The notes under the pieces are model-generated. The model had not been told where the DNA came from, did not search any database, and saw only the letters and a list, made by a program, of their open reading frames with translations. A program made the translations under genes and the position numbers. A DNA stretch of 64,000 bases from positions 558,001-622,000 of the forward strand of contig NZ_FOJU01000003.1 in assembly GCF_900111875.1 (NCBI RefSeq). Reading direction: 5' to 3'. This document shows, in pieces, positions 27,144 to 35,642 of the stretch (positions within the stretch are counted from its first letter, which is position 1; each line of letters starts with the position of its first letter). This DNA comes from Poseidonocella pacifica (GTDB lineage Bacteria > Pseudomonadota > Alphaproteobacteria > Rhodobacterales > Rhodobacteraceae).

Positions 27144-27989
27144 TCAAAGCCGATCTGTACCGAAGGTATCGCAGGCACCCATGTCTCCGGTCTCATATCC
27201 GCGCGTGAACCAGCGGGCGCGCTGTTCGCTGGTGCCATGAGTGAATGTGTGGGGCTGCGGCGTGCGTCCCGCGCGGCGTTGCAACGTGTCATCTCCGATC
27301 ATGCGCGCCGCATTCACCGCCTCCTCGATATCTCCCGGCTCCAAGAGCCCATCAACCGACCGGGCCCAGACACCGGACAGGCAATCGGCCTGTAGCTCCA
27401 GCCGAACCGTAAGGGCATTGCCCTCTTCCTGACTGGATTGCTGGCGGATGCTGTTGACCTGCCCAAGAATGCCAAGCTCGTTCTGCACGTGATGCGCGAC
27501 CTCATGAGCAATCACATAGGCCGATGCGAAATCCCCCTGCGCGCCCAGCTCCTGCGAAAGTGTCGCGAAGAATTCGGTATCAAGATAGGCCTTCTCGTCT
27601 GCCGGACAGTAGAACGGACCCGTCGCGCCGCTTGCCCCGCCGCACGGGCTCTGCGTGACGCCGGAGAATAATACGAGAACGGGCGGCTCATAGGCCTCAC
27701 CCACCTGTTCGGGATAGACCTTCTCCCAGACAGTCTCGGTCGTGGCCAGCACCCTCGCGGCGAACTCCCCCGCCTGTTCCTCTGCGGCGGTCAATTCGCG
27801 CGGTTCGCTGTTGCTTGATGGCGACTGTTGTACCCCTTCAAGCAAGGGCCGTACGTCGATCCCGGTAAAATACCCGATCAGCAGGACGGCGATAACACCG
27901 ACGCCCCCAATACCACCCGCAGCCCGACCCATGCCGCGCCCGCGACGATCCTCGACATTCCGGCTGGACCGGATTCCCTTCAAGCGCAT
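27144..27989 (-). CDS. Neutral zinc metallopeptidase, YpfJ family
   Basis: The 281 residues start with the family's basic MRLKGIRSSRNVEDRRG. A short Gly-rich stretch and one membrane helix (about 33-50) follow, then an extracytoplasmic domain. The zinc site HEVAHHVQ (HExxH) sits near residue 160, preceded by Cys-containing FYCPADEKAYLD. GGAGGG four to five bases upstream fixes ATG 27989 rather than the longer ORF. Physiological substrates are not known. It is convergent with ffs and divergent from dnaX. Confidence 0.9.
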   Translation of the reverse strand: MRLKGIRSSRNVEDRRGRGMGRAAGGIGGVGVIAVLLIGYFTGIDVRPLLEGVQQSPSSNSEPRELTAAEEQAGEFAARVLATTETVWEKVYPEQVGEAYEPPVLVLFSGVTQSPCGGASGATGPFYCPADEKAYLDTEFFATLSQELGAQGDFASAYVIAHEVAHHVQNELGILGQVNSIRQQSSQEEGNALTVRLELQADCLSGVWARSVDGLLEPGDIEEAVNAARMIGDDTLQRRAGRTPQPHTFTHGTSEQRARWFTRGYETGDMGACDTFGTDRL

Positions 27990-28111
27990 CCGCAGCCCTC
28001 CATTTGATCTGACCCAACATAGCGCGGTCCAGAGATGGGGAAAGCCGCGCAGCCGCTGGACGCGCGAAAGCACAAGGCATAGGGTCGCCCTGATCCGACA
28101 AGAGGCAAGTG

Positions 28112-29896
28112 ATGAGCGACGAGACCCCGCCCGGCTATCAGGTTCTGGCCCGAAAGTACCGCCCCGAGACCTTCGCCGATCTGGTGGGGCAGGATGCGAT
28201 GGTGCGGACCCTCAAGAACGCGTTTGCCGCCGACCGGATCGCACAGGCCTTCATCATGACGGGCATTCGCGGCACCGGTAAAACGACGACCGCGCGGATC
28301 ATCGCCAAGGGGATGAACTGTATCGGGCCGGACGGCACCAGCGGGCCCACGACGGACCCTTGCGGCGTCTGCGAACACTGCACCTCGATTTCCGAAGGCC
28401 GTCATGTGGACGTTCTGGAGATGGACGCGGCCTCTCGGACCGGGGTCGGAGACATCCGTGAAATCATTGAGAGCGTGCACTATCGCGCGGCCTCCGCCCG
28501 CTACAAGATATACATCATCGACGAAGTTCACATGCTATCGACGAGCGCGTTCAACGCCTTGCTCAAAACGCTCGAAGAGCCGCCCGAACATGTGAAATTC
28601 ATCTTTGCCACGACAGAGATCCGAAAGGTTCCGGTCACGGTGCTGTCGCGCTGTCAGCGGTTCGATCTGCGCCGCATCGAACCCGAGGTCATGATTGGCC
28701 TGCTGCAGCGCATCGCCAAGGCCGAAGGGGCCCAGATCTCGGAAGAAGCGCTCGCGCTCATCACGCGGGCGGCCGAGGGTTCCGCGCGCGACGCGACCTC
28801 GCTTCTCGATCAATCGATCAGTCAGGGCACCGGAGAGACAAGCGCAGATCAGGTGCGCGCCATGCTGGGGTTGGCCGACAGGGGCCGGATCATGGATCTC
28901 TTTGACATGATCCTGAAAGGTGACGCGGCCGGTGCGTTGGCGGAGTTGTCCGCGCAATATGCCGACGGGGCCGACCCTCTCGCCGTACTGCGCGACCTTG
29001 CCGAGGTGACCCACTGGGTCAGCGTGGTGAAGATCACGCCCGAGACTGCGGACGATCCGACGGTAAGCCCTGATGAGCGCGCCCGCGGCATTGCTCTGGC
29101 AGAAACGTTGCCGATGCGCGTGCTGACCCGCCTGTGGCAAATGCTGCTGAAAGCGCTGGACGAGGTCGCGCAGGCCCCCAATGCGATGATGGCCGCCGAG
29201 ATGGCCCTGATCCGCCTGACCCATGTTGCCGATCTTCCCGCCCCGGAGGAACTCGTTCGCAAACTTCAATCATCCCCGCCCTCTGCACCGTCCGGCGGTG
29301 GCAACGGTGGCGGGGGCAGTGGCGGCGGACGCACGGCCTCATCGCCAAGCCAAACCACCGGGGCGCAAGCGGTATCAAACGCGCAGGCCCGCATAAGCAA
29401 CCAAGGTGGCACGGGCCATGGCCCGGCGACCGCTCTTGCCGCCGCCCCGCAGGAGGTGTTGGCGCGATACCCCAGTTTCGAGCATGTGCTGGAACTCGTC
29501 CGCGCCAACCGCGACGTGAAGCTGTTGGTGGAAATCGAAGGATGCCTGCGCCTTGCCGCCTATCAGCCCGGGCGCATCGAATTCACGCCGACGAACAATG
29601 CGCCGCCAGATCTCGCGCAGCGCCTTGGGCAACGGCTGCAAAGCTGGACGGGCAACCGCTGGGCCGTGATCCTCGTCAACGGGTGCGACGCCCCCACCGT
29701 GGCGGAGCGCCGCGATGCCGCCGAACTGGAACTCAAGGCACGCGCAGCGGAACATCCCCTCGTGAAATCCGTGCTGGAGGCTTTCCCCGGCGCCGAGATC
29801 ACCGCGATCCGCAGCCCCGAAAGCCTCGCTGCCGAGGCCGAGACGGAAGCCCTCCCCGAGGTCGAAGACGAATGGGATCCCTTCGAGGAATCCTGA
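28112..29896 (+). CDS. dnaX: DNA polymerase III subunits gamma/tau
   Basis: This is the 594-residue clamp-loader ATPase. The N-terminal AAA+ domain has VLARKYRPETFADLVGQ, Walker A GIRGTGKTTT, a zinc site C-x8-C-x2-C-x2-C around CGVCEHC, Walker B IIDEVHML, and the sensor 1/SRC motif VLSRCQRFD. After domain III comes a Gly/Ser-rich linker and the C-terminal tau region. ATG 28112 follows AGAGG at six bases; GTG 28109 is too close. I see no A-rich slippery site for programmed frameshifting, so gamma may not be made that way here. Confidence 0.97.
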   Translation: MSDETPPGYQVLARKYRPETFADLVGQDAMVRTLKNAFAADRIAQAFIMTGIRGTGKTTTARIIAKGMNCIGPDGTSGPTTDPCGVCEHCTSISEGRHVDVLEMDAASRTGVGDIREIIESVHYRAASARYKIYIIDEVHMLSTSAFNALLKTLEEPPEHVKFIFATTEIRKVPVTVLSRCQRFDLRRIEPEVMIGLLQRIAKAEGAQISEEALALITRAAEGSARDATSLLDQSISQGTGETSADQVRAMLGLADRGRIMDLFDMILKGDAAGALAELSAQYADGADPLAVLRDLAEVTHWVSVVKITPETADDPTVSPDERARGIALAETLPMRVLTRLWQMLLKALDEVAQAPNAMMAAEMALIRLTHVADLPAPEELVRKLQSSPPSAPSGGGNGGGGSGGGRTASSPSQTTGAQAVSNAQARISNQGGTGHGPATALAAAPQEVLARYPSFEHVLELVRANRDVKLLVEIEGCLRLAAYQPGRIEFTPTNNAPPDLAQRLGQRLQSWTGNRWAVILVNGCDAPTVAERRDAAELELKARAAEHPLVKSVLEAFPGAEITAIRSPESLAAEAETEALPEVEDEWDPFEES

Positions 29897-29921
29897 TCCC
29901 CTTGTCGGGCGGTCCAACCAT

Positions 29922-29935
29922 TGCGATATATCGCA
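29922..29935. promoter_or_regulatory. 14-base palindrome upstream of ybaB
   Basis: TGCGATATATCGCA is a perfect palindrome in the 87-base gap between dnaX and ybaB, about 50 bases before ybaB. TTGCGA at its left edge and ACATAT 18 bases on could be a weak promoter, so the palindrome may be an operator. Nothing identifies the protein. Confidence 0.3.
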
Positions 29936-29983
29936 CAGAGTAAGACATATTCGCCTTCGGGCGCGAAACAGAAGGAATGAACG

Positions 29984-30328
29984 ATGTTCAAGGGACTTGG
30001 CGGGCTGGGCGATATGTCCAAGATGATGAAGGCCGCACAGGACATGCAACAGAAGATGTCCGACCTTCAGGAAGAAATGCACAACATGACCGTCGAGGGC
30101 GAATCCGGCGCGGGACTGGTCAAGGCCGTTGCCTCCGTGAAGGGGGAACTCAAGTCGCTCGACATTGATCCGTCGATCTTCTCCGGCGATGACAAGGAAG
30201 TGGTAGAGGATCTGATCCTCGCGGCCATCAAGGACGCGCAGGCGAAGGCAAGCGAACGTGCGCAGGCTGAGATGTCGCGCGTGACCGAGGAGCTTGGCCT
30301 GCCCAAAGACATGAAGCTGCCGTTCTGA
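29984..30328 (+). CDS. Nucleoid-associated protein, YbaB/EbfC family
   Basis: The 114 residues start [25 protein letters not shown], with a long N-terminal helix, and include [20 protein letters not shown] and the C-terminal helix ...[21 protein letters not shown] typical of the tweezers-shaped DNA-binding dimer. AGAAGGA gives the ribosome site. The order dnaX-ybaB-recR is conserved across bacteria and supports linked roles in replication and repair. Confidence 0.95.
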   Translation: MFKGLGGLGDMSKMMKAAQDMQQKMSDLQEEMHNMTVEGESGAGLVKAVASVKGELKSLDIDPSIFSGDDKEVVEDLILAAIKDAQAKASERAQAEMSRVTEELGLPKDMKLPF

Positions 30329-30333
30329 CGCGG

Positions 30334-30927
30334 ATGAGTTCCACCTCGGAGATCGACGCCCTGATCGACCTCATGGCCCGTTTGCCGGGCCTCGGGCCGC
30401 GATCCGCACGCCGTGCTGTCTTGCATCTCATCCGGCAGCGCGGCCGCCTTCTACAACCCTTGGCGGGGGCGATGGCGGAGGTGGCCGAAAAGGCGCGTGA
30501 ATGCCTGAACTGCGGCAATGTGGGCACGTCCGACATCTGTGACATCTGCACAGATGAGACGCGGGCGAATGGCCAGATCTGTGTGGTCGAGGATGTGGCC
30601 GATCTCTGGGCGATGGAGCGCGGCGGAGCCTTTCGCGGGCGCTATCATGTCCTCGGAGGCACCCTTTCCGCCCTGGATGCCGTTGGCCCCGAAGATTTGC
30701 GGATCCCCAAGTTGATGGACCGGGTCACCGCCGAGACCATTTCCGAGGTCATCCTTGCACTGAACGCTACCGTCGATGGCCAGACCACCGCGCATTACAT
30801 CGCAGACAGGCTGGAGTCGCGAGTAGCGCTCAGCTCTCTTGCCCAAGGCGTGCCGATCGGCGGTGAGCTGGATTACCTTGATGACGGGACCATCAGCGCC
30901 GCGCTCTCCGCACGCAAGCGCCTCTAG
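30334..30927 (+). CDS. recR: Recombination mediator protein RecR
   Basis: This 197-residue protein works with RecF and RecO in loading RecA at gaps. It has an N-terminal helix-hairpin-helix ([15 protein letters not shown]), a zinc finger C-x2-C...C-x2-C ([16 protein letters not shown]), and a TOPRIM domain with [12 protein letters not shown] and the C-terminal [24 protein letters not shown]. It starts five bases after ybaB. Its stop TAG interlocks with the stop of kdgK on the other strand in the four bases CTAG. Confidence 0.96.
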   Translation: MSSTSEIDALIDLMARLPGLGPRSARRAVLHLIRQRGRLLQPLAGAMAEVAEKARECLNCGNVGTSDICDICTDETRANGQICVVEDVADLWAMERGGAFRGRYHVLGGTLSALDAVGPEDLRIPKLMDRVTAETISEVILALNATVDGQTTAHYIADRLESRVALSSLAQGVPIGGELDYLDDGTISAALSARKRL

Positions 30928-31835
30928 CCCGTAATGGGCGCGGAGGCACTTTCCACCAAGGCACCGTGCGCGCCGATCACCTGCCGCGAGAGACCGCAAG
31001 CCTGTGCCGCCGCGACCGTTGCTGTCTCGCCACTCAGAACCCCAACAAGGAAACGGGCATTGAAGCTATCGCCTGCGGCGGTGGTGTCGACGACCTGTTC
31101 TGCTGGCACGGTTTCCACGAGGTTTTCCGCCTCCGGTGTGACCAGCAGGACAGGCAGCGGCCCATCCTTCACGATCACGAGTTGCGCCCCGGCAGAGAGG
31201 TATCGCGCGCCCGTCGCTGCCTTGTCTGCGTCACCGAAATGCGCGCCTTCGTCCTCATAGGATGGCAGGGCGATGTCGGCCACCTCGGCCCCCCGCATGA
31301 TCCACCGGCACATATCTTCCGTGCCGGACCAGAGCCGCGGTCGCAGGTTGGGATCGAATGCCACGGTCACCCCTTCGGCCCGTGCCTTGGCAAGAGCGGC
31401 AAGGAGCTTCTCTCGTCCGCTTTCAGGCAGGATCGCCAGCGTGATCCCCGAAAAGAAGGCCATGTCACCCGCCCCCAGCCCCGGCAAGCGGTCCAGATCA
31501 TCCGCCAGAGTTGTCGCCGCCGACGTGCTCCGCCAGTAGGAAAAACTGCGCTCCCCCTCGATGAGCGAAATCATGTAGAGACCGACGGCACGCCCCGGTC
31601 GCACCGCCAACTCCGGGCGAACGCCAGCCTCACGCATGAAGGTGGTCATTTCCTGCGACGGCCCATCATCGCCCACTGCACTCAGATAGCCGATCTCGAG
31701 GTCAGGCCCCGCCACACGGCGGGCATACCAAGCGGTGTTGAACGTATCGCCCGCGAACCCCATGGAATAGGATCCGTCGGCCCGCGGAGCCATTTCGATC
31801 ATGCATTCGCCAATTGATAGGAACTGTCGGGTCAT
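30924..31835 (-). CDS. kdgK: 2-dehydro-3-deoxygluconate kinase (PfkB family)
   Basis: This 303-residue sugar kinase starts [13 protein letters not shown] and has the first PfkB region [14 protein letters not shown]. The second PfkB motif is [13 protein letters not shown] with the catalytic Asp. It phosphorylates KDG to KDPG, the common end product of both the galacturonate and unsaturated-uronate branches encoded next door. GAGG six bases upstream supports the ATG, which overlaps the GntR stop by four bases. It is convergent with recR. KDPG aldolase is not in the window. Confidence 0.9.
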   Translation of the reverse strand: MTRQFLSIGECMIEMAPRADGSYSMGFAGDTFNTAWYARRVAGPDLEIGYLSAVGDDGPSQEMTTFMREAGVRPELAVRPGRAVGLYMISLIEGERSFSYWRSTSAATTLADDLDRLPGLGAGDMAFFSGITLAILPESGREKLLAALAKARAEGVTVAFDPNLRPRLWSGTEDMCRWIMRGAEVADIALPSYEDEGAHFGDADKAATGARYLSAGAQLVIVKDGPLPVLLVTPEAENLVETVPAEQVVDTTAAGDSFNARFLVGVLSGETATVAAAQACGLSRQVIGAHGALVESASAPITG

Positions 31836-32530
31836 TCGCCGGCCTCAAAATAATCAGGGTAAGCTTGGCGGTTCTCATCCAGAACCGTCACGATATCCGT
31901 AAGATGCGTGCGCAGACGTTGTTCAGCCAGCGCGATGTCGCGCTGTTCCAGCGCTTCGAGAAGGCTGGTATGCTCCTCGAGAACCCGGCGGCGACGCTCC
32001 TCGCTCAGGGTCAGGAACCGAAGCCGGTCCATATGCGCCTTCTGTTCCTGAATCAGGGTCCACACATGGGTATGGCCCGCGACGGAACAGAGGGTCTCAT
32101 GGAACGCCTCGTCGAGCGCATGAAAAATCCCGGGATCGGAATCCTCCAAGGCTGCGGTCTGCGCTTCCAGATTTTGACGAATTGCGTCGATGTCCTCGGG
32201 CCGCTGCCGGTCGATCGCATAGCGCAGGCATTCCAGTTCGAGGGCGATCCGCACGAACACCGCATCGAGGATTGCCTGTTCTGAAATCCGCGTGATCAGT
32301 GTGGCCCGCTGCGGGCGGATCGCAACAAAGCCCAGCTTGGAAAGCCGAAAGAAGGCATCGCGAACCGGCTGGCGCGACACGTCCAATTGGCGGGCGACCT
32401 CAACCTCAGATACCTTCGTGCCCGGTGGCAGCTTGAGGGAAATCACGGCGTCATACAGCACCTTGAAGGCCAGATCCGTGGCGGATTGCGCTTGCGGAAC
32501 CGTCAGCGGGGCGATTGTCAGATCGGTCAT
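31832..32530 (-). CDS. GntR-family regulator with FCD effector domain
   Basis: The 232 residues comprise an N-terminal winged helix (about 15-80: VLYDAVISLKLPPGTKVSEVEVARQL, SRQPVRDAFFRLSKLGFV) and an all-helical FCD domain with metal-ligand-type Asp/His residues (FHALDEAFHETL, GHTHV, EEHTSLLEAL). The FadR/UxuR-type subgroup commonly senses sugar acids. It is divergent from uxaC, and a candidate operator lies inside the uxaC promoter. That fits a repressor of the uronate genes lifted by a pathway intermediate (inference). No clear ribosome site precedes the ATG. Confidence 0.88.
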   Translation of the reverse strand: MTDLTIAPLTVPQAQSATDLAFKVLYDAVISLKLPPGTKVSEVEVARQLDVSRQPVRDAFFRLSKLGFVAIRPQRATLITRISEQAILDAVFVRIALELECLRYAIDRQRPEDIDAIRQNLEAQTAALEDSDPGIFHALDEAFHETLCSVAGHTHVWTLIQEQKAHMDRLRFLTLSEERRRRVLEEHTSLLEALEQRDIALAEQRLRTHLTDIVTVLDENRQAYPDYFEAGE

Positions 32531-32582
32531 ACGAGGGGCACAGCCTGTTGTTTCTGTGCCGGACGCTACACCAAGATAGGTT

Positions 32583-32611
32583 TTGACACAACTAGACCTC
32601 TAGCATATCAG
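32583..32611 (+). promoter_or_regulatory. Promoter and candidate GntR operator of the uxaC operon
   Basis: TTGACA (32583-32588), 17 bases, then TATCAG (32606-32611) form a strong sigma70-like promoter 35 bases upstream of uxaC. The spacer contains the inverted repeat CTAGA-CC-TCTAG (32592-32603), ideally placed for a repressor to block polymerase. The adjacent GntR gene is the obvious candidate. Confidence 0.7.
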
Positions 32612-32645
32612 TTCTTCAACACAATGCCAGAAGGAGCCCTTCCCC

Positions 32646-34052
32646 ATGCGCTTGACGGACCCCGACCGACTGTTCCCGGTCGACGCAAAGCTGCGCGATC
32701 TGGCGCGAAGCCTGCACGACAGCGTGAAGGACCTCCCCATCCTGAGCCCGCACGGGCATTGCGACCCCAGTTGGTTCGCCGAAAACGCCCGCTTCCCCAA
32801 TCCGGCCGAGCTTTTCGTCATTCCCGATCACTATGTCTTTCGGATGCTGGTGAGCCAAGGCGTGGCGATGACCGATCTTGGGGTGCCAAGGGTCGACGGC
32901 GGAGCGACCGAAACCGATCCGCGTCGCGTCTGGCGGCTCTTTGCCGAGAATTTTCACCTGTTTCGCGGCACGCCCTCGTCGATGTGGCTCAATCATTCGT
33001 TTGAGCACGTCTTCGGGCTGGATGTCCCCCTCAGTGCCGAGACGGCAGACCACTATTACGATCATATCGAAGCCAAACTGGCGCAGGACGCGTTCCGCCC
33101 AAGGTCGCTCTTCGAGCGTTTCAACATCGAGCTTCTGGCAACCACCGAGGGCGCACTCGACGATTTGCGCTGGCACCGACAGATCCGTGAAAGCGGCTGG
33201 ACCGGGCGGGTGATCACGACCTATCGGCCCGATACCGTGGTCGACCCCGAATTTGAGGGCTTCGCCCAGAATGTCGCCGCGTTTGGGGAATTGACCGGCG
33301 AGGATACCGCGACATGGGCCGGGTACCTTGCGGCCCACCGGACCCGCCGCGCCTATTTTCAAGAGTTGGGCGCGACCGCCTCGGATCACGGCCATCCAAC
33401 GGCGCGCACCGAGAACATGACCCCAGCCGAGGCCGAAGCGCTTTTCGCCAAGGTGATGAGTGGCGATTTCTCCCCTGAGGAGGCCGACGCCTTCCGCGGC
33501 CAGATGCTGACCGAAATGGCCCGCATGAGCCTTGATGACGGGCTCACCCTTCAGATTCACGCAGGATCCCGCCGCAATCACCACCCCGGCGTTTTTGCCG
33601 TTCATGGCAGGGACAAGGGCTTTGATATTCCGGGCCGGACCGACTATGTCGCGGCGCTTCAACCGCTGTTGGGGGCCGTGGGGATGGAGCCGCATTTGCG
33701 GATCATTCTCTTCACGCTCGATGAAACAGTCTATAGCCGGGAGCTTGCCCCGCTGGCCGGTGTCTATCCGGCGCTGCGGCTCGGCCCGCCCTGGTGGTTC
33801 TTTGACAGCTACGAAGGCATCCGGCGTTTCCGGGAAGCCACGACGGAAACCTGCGGCTTCTACAATACCGCCGGTTTCAATGACGACACCCGCGCCTTCT
33901 GTTCGATCCCCGCCCGCCATGATGTCGCGCGCCGGTCCGACTGCGCCTATCTCGCGACACTGGTCGGCACGGGCCGGCTTCGCGAAACTGACGCGTTCGA
34001 GGTCGCGCACGACCTGACATATCGCTTGGCCAAAGACGCCTACGCGCTCTGA
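32646..34052 (+). CDS. uxaC: Glucuronate/galacturonate isomerase UxaC
   Basis: This 468-residue cytosolic enzyme converts D-galacturonate to tagaturonate (and glucuronate to fructuronate). It is full length and has LPILSPHGHCDPSWFAEN near the start (amidohydrolase-like H-x-H), NHSFEHVFG, a central FNIELLATTEGALDDLRWH, and LRLGPPWWFFDS...GFNDDTRAFCSIPARHDVARR toward the end. AAGGAGC provides the ribosome site. It is the first gene of the uxaC-kduI-kduD-uxuB-uxaA operon. Confidence 0.95.
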   Translation: MRLTDPDRLFPVDAKLRDLARSLHDSVKDLPILSPHGHCDPSWFAENARFPNPAELFVIPDHYVFRMLVSQGVAMTDLGVPRVDGGATETDPRRVWRLFAENFHLFRGTPSSMWLNHSFEHVFGLDVPLSAETADHYYDHIEAKLAQDAFRPRSLFERFNIELLATTEGALDDLRWHRQIRESGWTGRVITTYRPDTVVDPEFEGFAQNVAAFGELTGEDTATWAGYLAAHRTRRAYFQELGATASDHGHPTARTENMTPAEAEALFAKVMSGDFSPEEADAFRGQMLTEMARMSLDDGLTLQIHAGSRRNHHPGVFAVHGRDKGFDIPGRTDYVAALQPLLGAVGMEPHLRIILFTLDETVYSRELAPLAGVYPALRLGPPWWFFDSYEGIRRFREATTETCGFYNTAGFNDDTRAFCSIPARHDVARRSDCAYLATLVGTGRLRETDAFEVAHDLTYRLAKDAYAL

Positions 34053-34074
34053 CCCACCCCGAGGAGAAAACTCC

Positions 34075-34899
34075 ATGACCAACGCAGAGACCCGCTACGC
34101 CATCGACCCGGCCACAGCCAAAACGCTTGATACCGAAGGGCTGCGCTCGCATTTCCACGTCGGCGATCTTTTCCGTCCCGGAGAAATCAAGCTCGTCTAT
34201 TCGCACTATGATCGGCTTATCCTCGGATCCGTCGTGCCCACCGACAGCACGCTTGTCATCGACCGCGTTCCCGAAACGGGTACCGCCACGTTCCTCGAAC
34301 GGCGCGAAATGGGCGTGCTTAACCTTGGCCCCGCAGCAGAGGTAAGCGCAGGTGGCCGGACCTATAGCGTGGGCACAGGCGAAGTGCTCTACCTCGGCAT
34401 GGGATCGGGTGAAGTTTCGTTCGCGGCTCCCGGTCGGTTCTACGTACTTTCCGCGCCCGCCCACCGCGCCTGCCCGACCAAGCTCATCACGCTGAAAGAT
34501 GCGCGCCGCGTGGAGATGGGATCGCGGGAGACCGCGAATGAGCGCGTCATCATCCAGTTCCTGCATCCCGAAGTCTGCGACAGCTGCCAGTTGCTCATGG
34601 GCTACACGCAGTTCGCGGCGGGATCGATCTGGAACACCATGCCGGCGCACATCCACGATCGTCGCATGGAAGCCTATCTCTACTTTGATCTACCCGAGGA
34701 TCAGCGCGTATTCCATTTCATGGGCCCGCCTGAGGAAACCCGGCACATCGTGGTGGCGAACGAAGAGGCGGTGATCTCTCCTCCGTGGTCGATCCATTGT
34801 GGCGCTGGCACGGGATCCTACACATTTTGCTGGGCCATGGCCGGCGACAACGTGGACTTCACGGACATGGACATGGTTTCCATGGCGACCCTGCGATGA
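34075..34899 (+). CDS. kduI: 5-dehydro-4-deoxy-D-glucuronate isomerase KduI
   Basis: This 274-residue cupin enzyme isomerises 5-keto-4-deoxyuronate (DKI) to DKII. The C-terminal barrel carries the metal histidines and glutamate in TMPAHIHDRRMEAYLYFDLP and later PWSIHCGAGT; the N-terminal barrel includes FLERREMGVLNLG. GAGGAG eight bases upstream fixes the start. Its substrate would come from the GH105 domain of the enzyme at 45266. It overlaps kduD by four bases. Confidence 0.95.
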   Translation: MTNAETRYAIDPATAKTLDTEGLRSHFHVGDLFRPGEIKLVYSHYDRLILGSVVPTDSTLVIDRVPETGTATFLERREMGVLNLGPAAEVSAGGRTYSVGTGEVLYLGMGSGEVSFAAPGRFYVLSAPAHRACPTKLITLKDARRVEMGSRETANERVIIQFLHPEVCDSCQLLMGYTQFAAGSIWNTMPAHIHDRRMEAYLYFDLPEDQRVFHFMGPPEETRHIVVANEEAVISPPWSIHCGAGTGSYTFCWAMAGDNVDFTDMDMVSMATLR

Positions 34900-35642
34900 G
34901 CGGAGTGTTTCAACTCAGCGGCAAGCGCGCTCTTGTGACCGGCGCCAATACCGGCATCGGACAGGCGATTGCCGTGGGGCTCGCCCAAGCCGGGGCGCAT
35001 GTGGTGGCCGCGGGCCGTTCCTCCTGCGAGGAAACCGTCGGGTTGATCCAAGACGCGCGCGCGACGGGCGAAGCTTTTGCGCTCGACCTGTCGGACCCTG
35101 CGGCGGCTGCGGCAAAACTCGGGGAAGCGGGCGATCTCGATATCCTCGTGAACAACGCAGGTATCATCCGGCGCGATGATTGCGTCGATTACTCCGAGGC
35201 CGATTGGGACGATGTGATGGACGTCAATCTCAAGGCCGTTTTCATGATGTGTCAGGCTTTTGCGCGCGGTGCGTTTGCGCGGGGCGCAGGGGGGCGCATC
35301 GTCAACATCGCCTCACTCCTGAGCTTTCAGGGCGGCATCCGGGTTCCGGCCTATACCGCGTCCAAACATGGGGTCGCAGGGCTTACCAAGATCCTCGCAA
35401 ACGAATGGGCGCCCAAGGGCATCAACGTCAACGCCGTCGCCCCGGGCTATATCGCGACCAACAACACGACCGCGCTCCGCGAAGATCCCAAACGCTCCGC
35501 CGAGATTCTAAGCCGCATTCCAGCAGGCCGCTGGGGCGATCCCGCGGACATCGCGGGCGCGGTGACGTTCCTGTGCACACCTGCGGCGAACTATGTGACC
35601 GGCGCCGTACTCAACGTCGATGGAGGCTGGCTTGCCCGATAA
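34896..35642 (+). CDS. kduD: 2-dehydro-3-deoxy-D-gluconate 5-dehydrogenase KduD (SDR)
   Basis: This 248-residue short-chain dehydrogenase interconverts DKII and KDG with NAD(H). Its cofactor loop is TGANTGIG (about 14-21), with DILVNNAG, the catalytic Ser-Tyr-Lys in NIASLLSFQ...YTASKHG, and the PGYIATNNT loop typical of KduD. The ATG overlaps the kduI stop (ATGA), so the much longer in-frame ORF upstream is a shadow. Confidence 0.95.
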   Translation: MSGVFQLSGKRALVTGANTGIGQAIAVGLAQAGAHVVAAGRSSCEETVGLIQDARATGEAFALDLSDPAAAAAKLGEAGDLDILVNNAGIIRRDDCVDYSEADWDDVMDVNLKAVFMMCQAFARGAFARGAGGRIVNIASLLSFQGGIRVPAYTASKHGVAGLTKILANEWAPKGINVNAVAPGYIATNNTTALREDPKRSAEILSRIPAGRWGDPADIAGAVTFLCTPAANYVTGAVLNVDGGWLAR

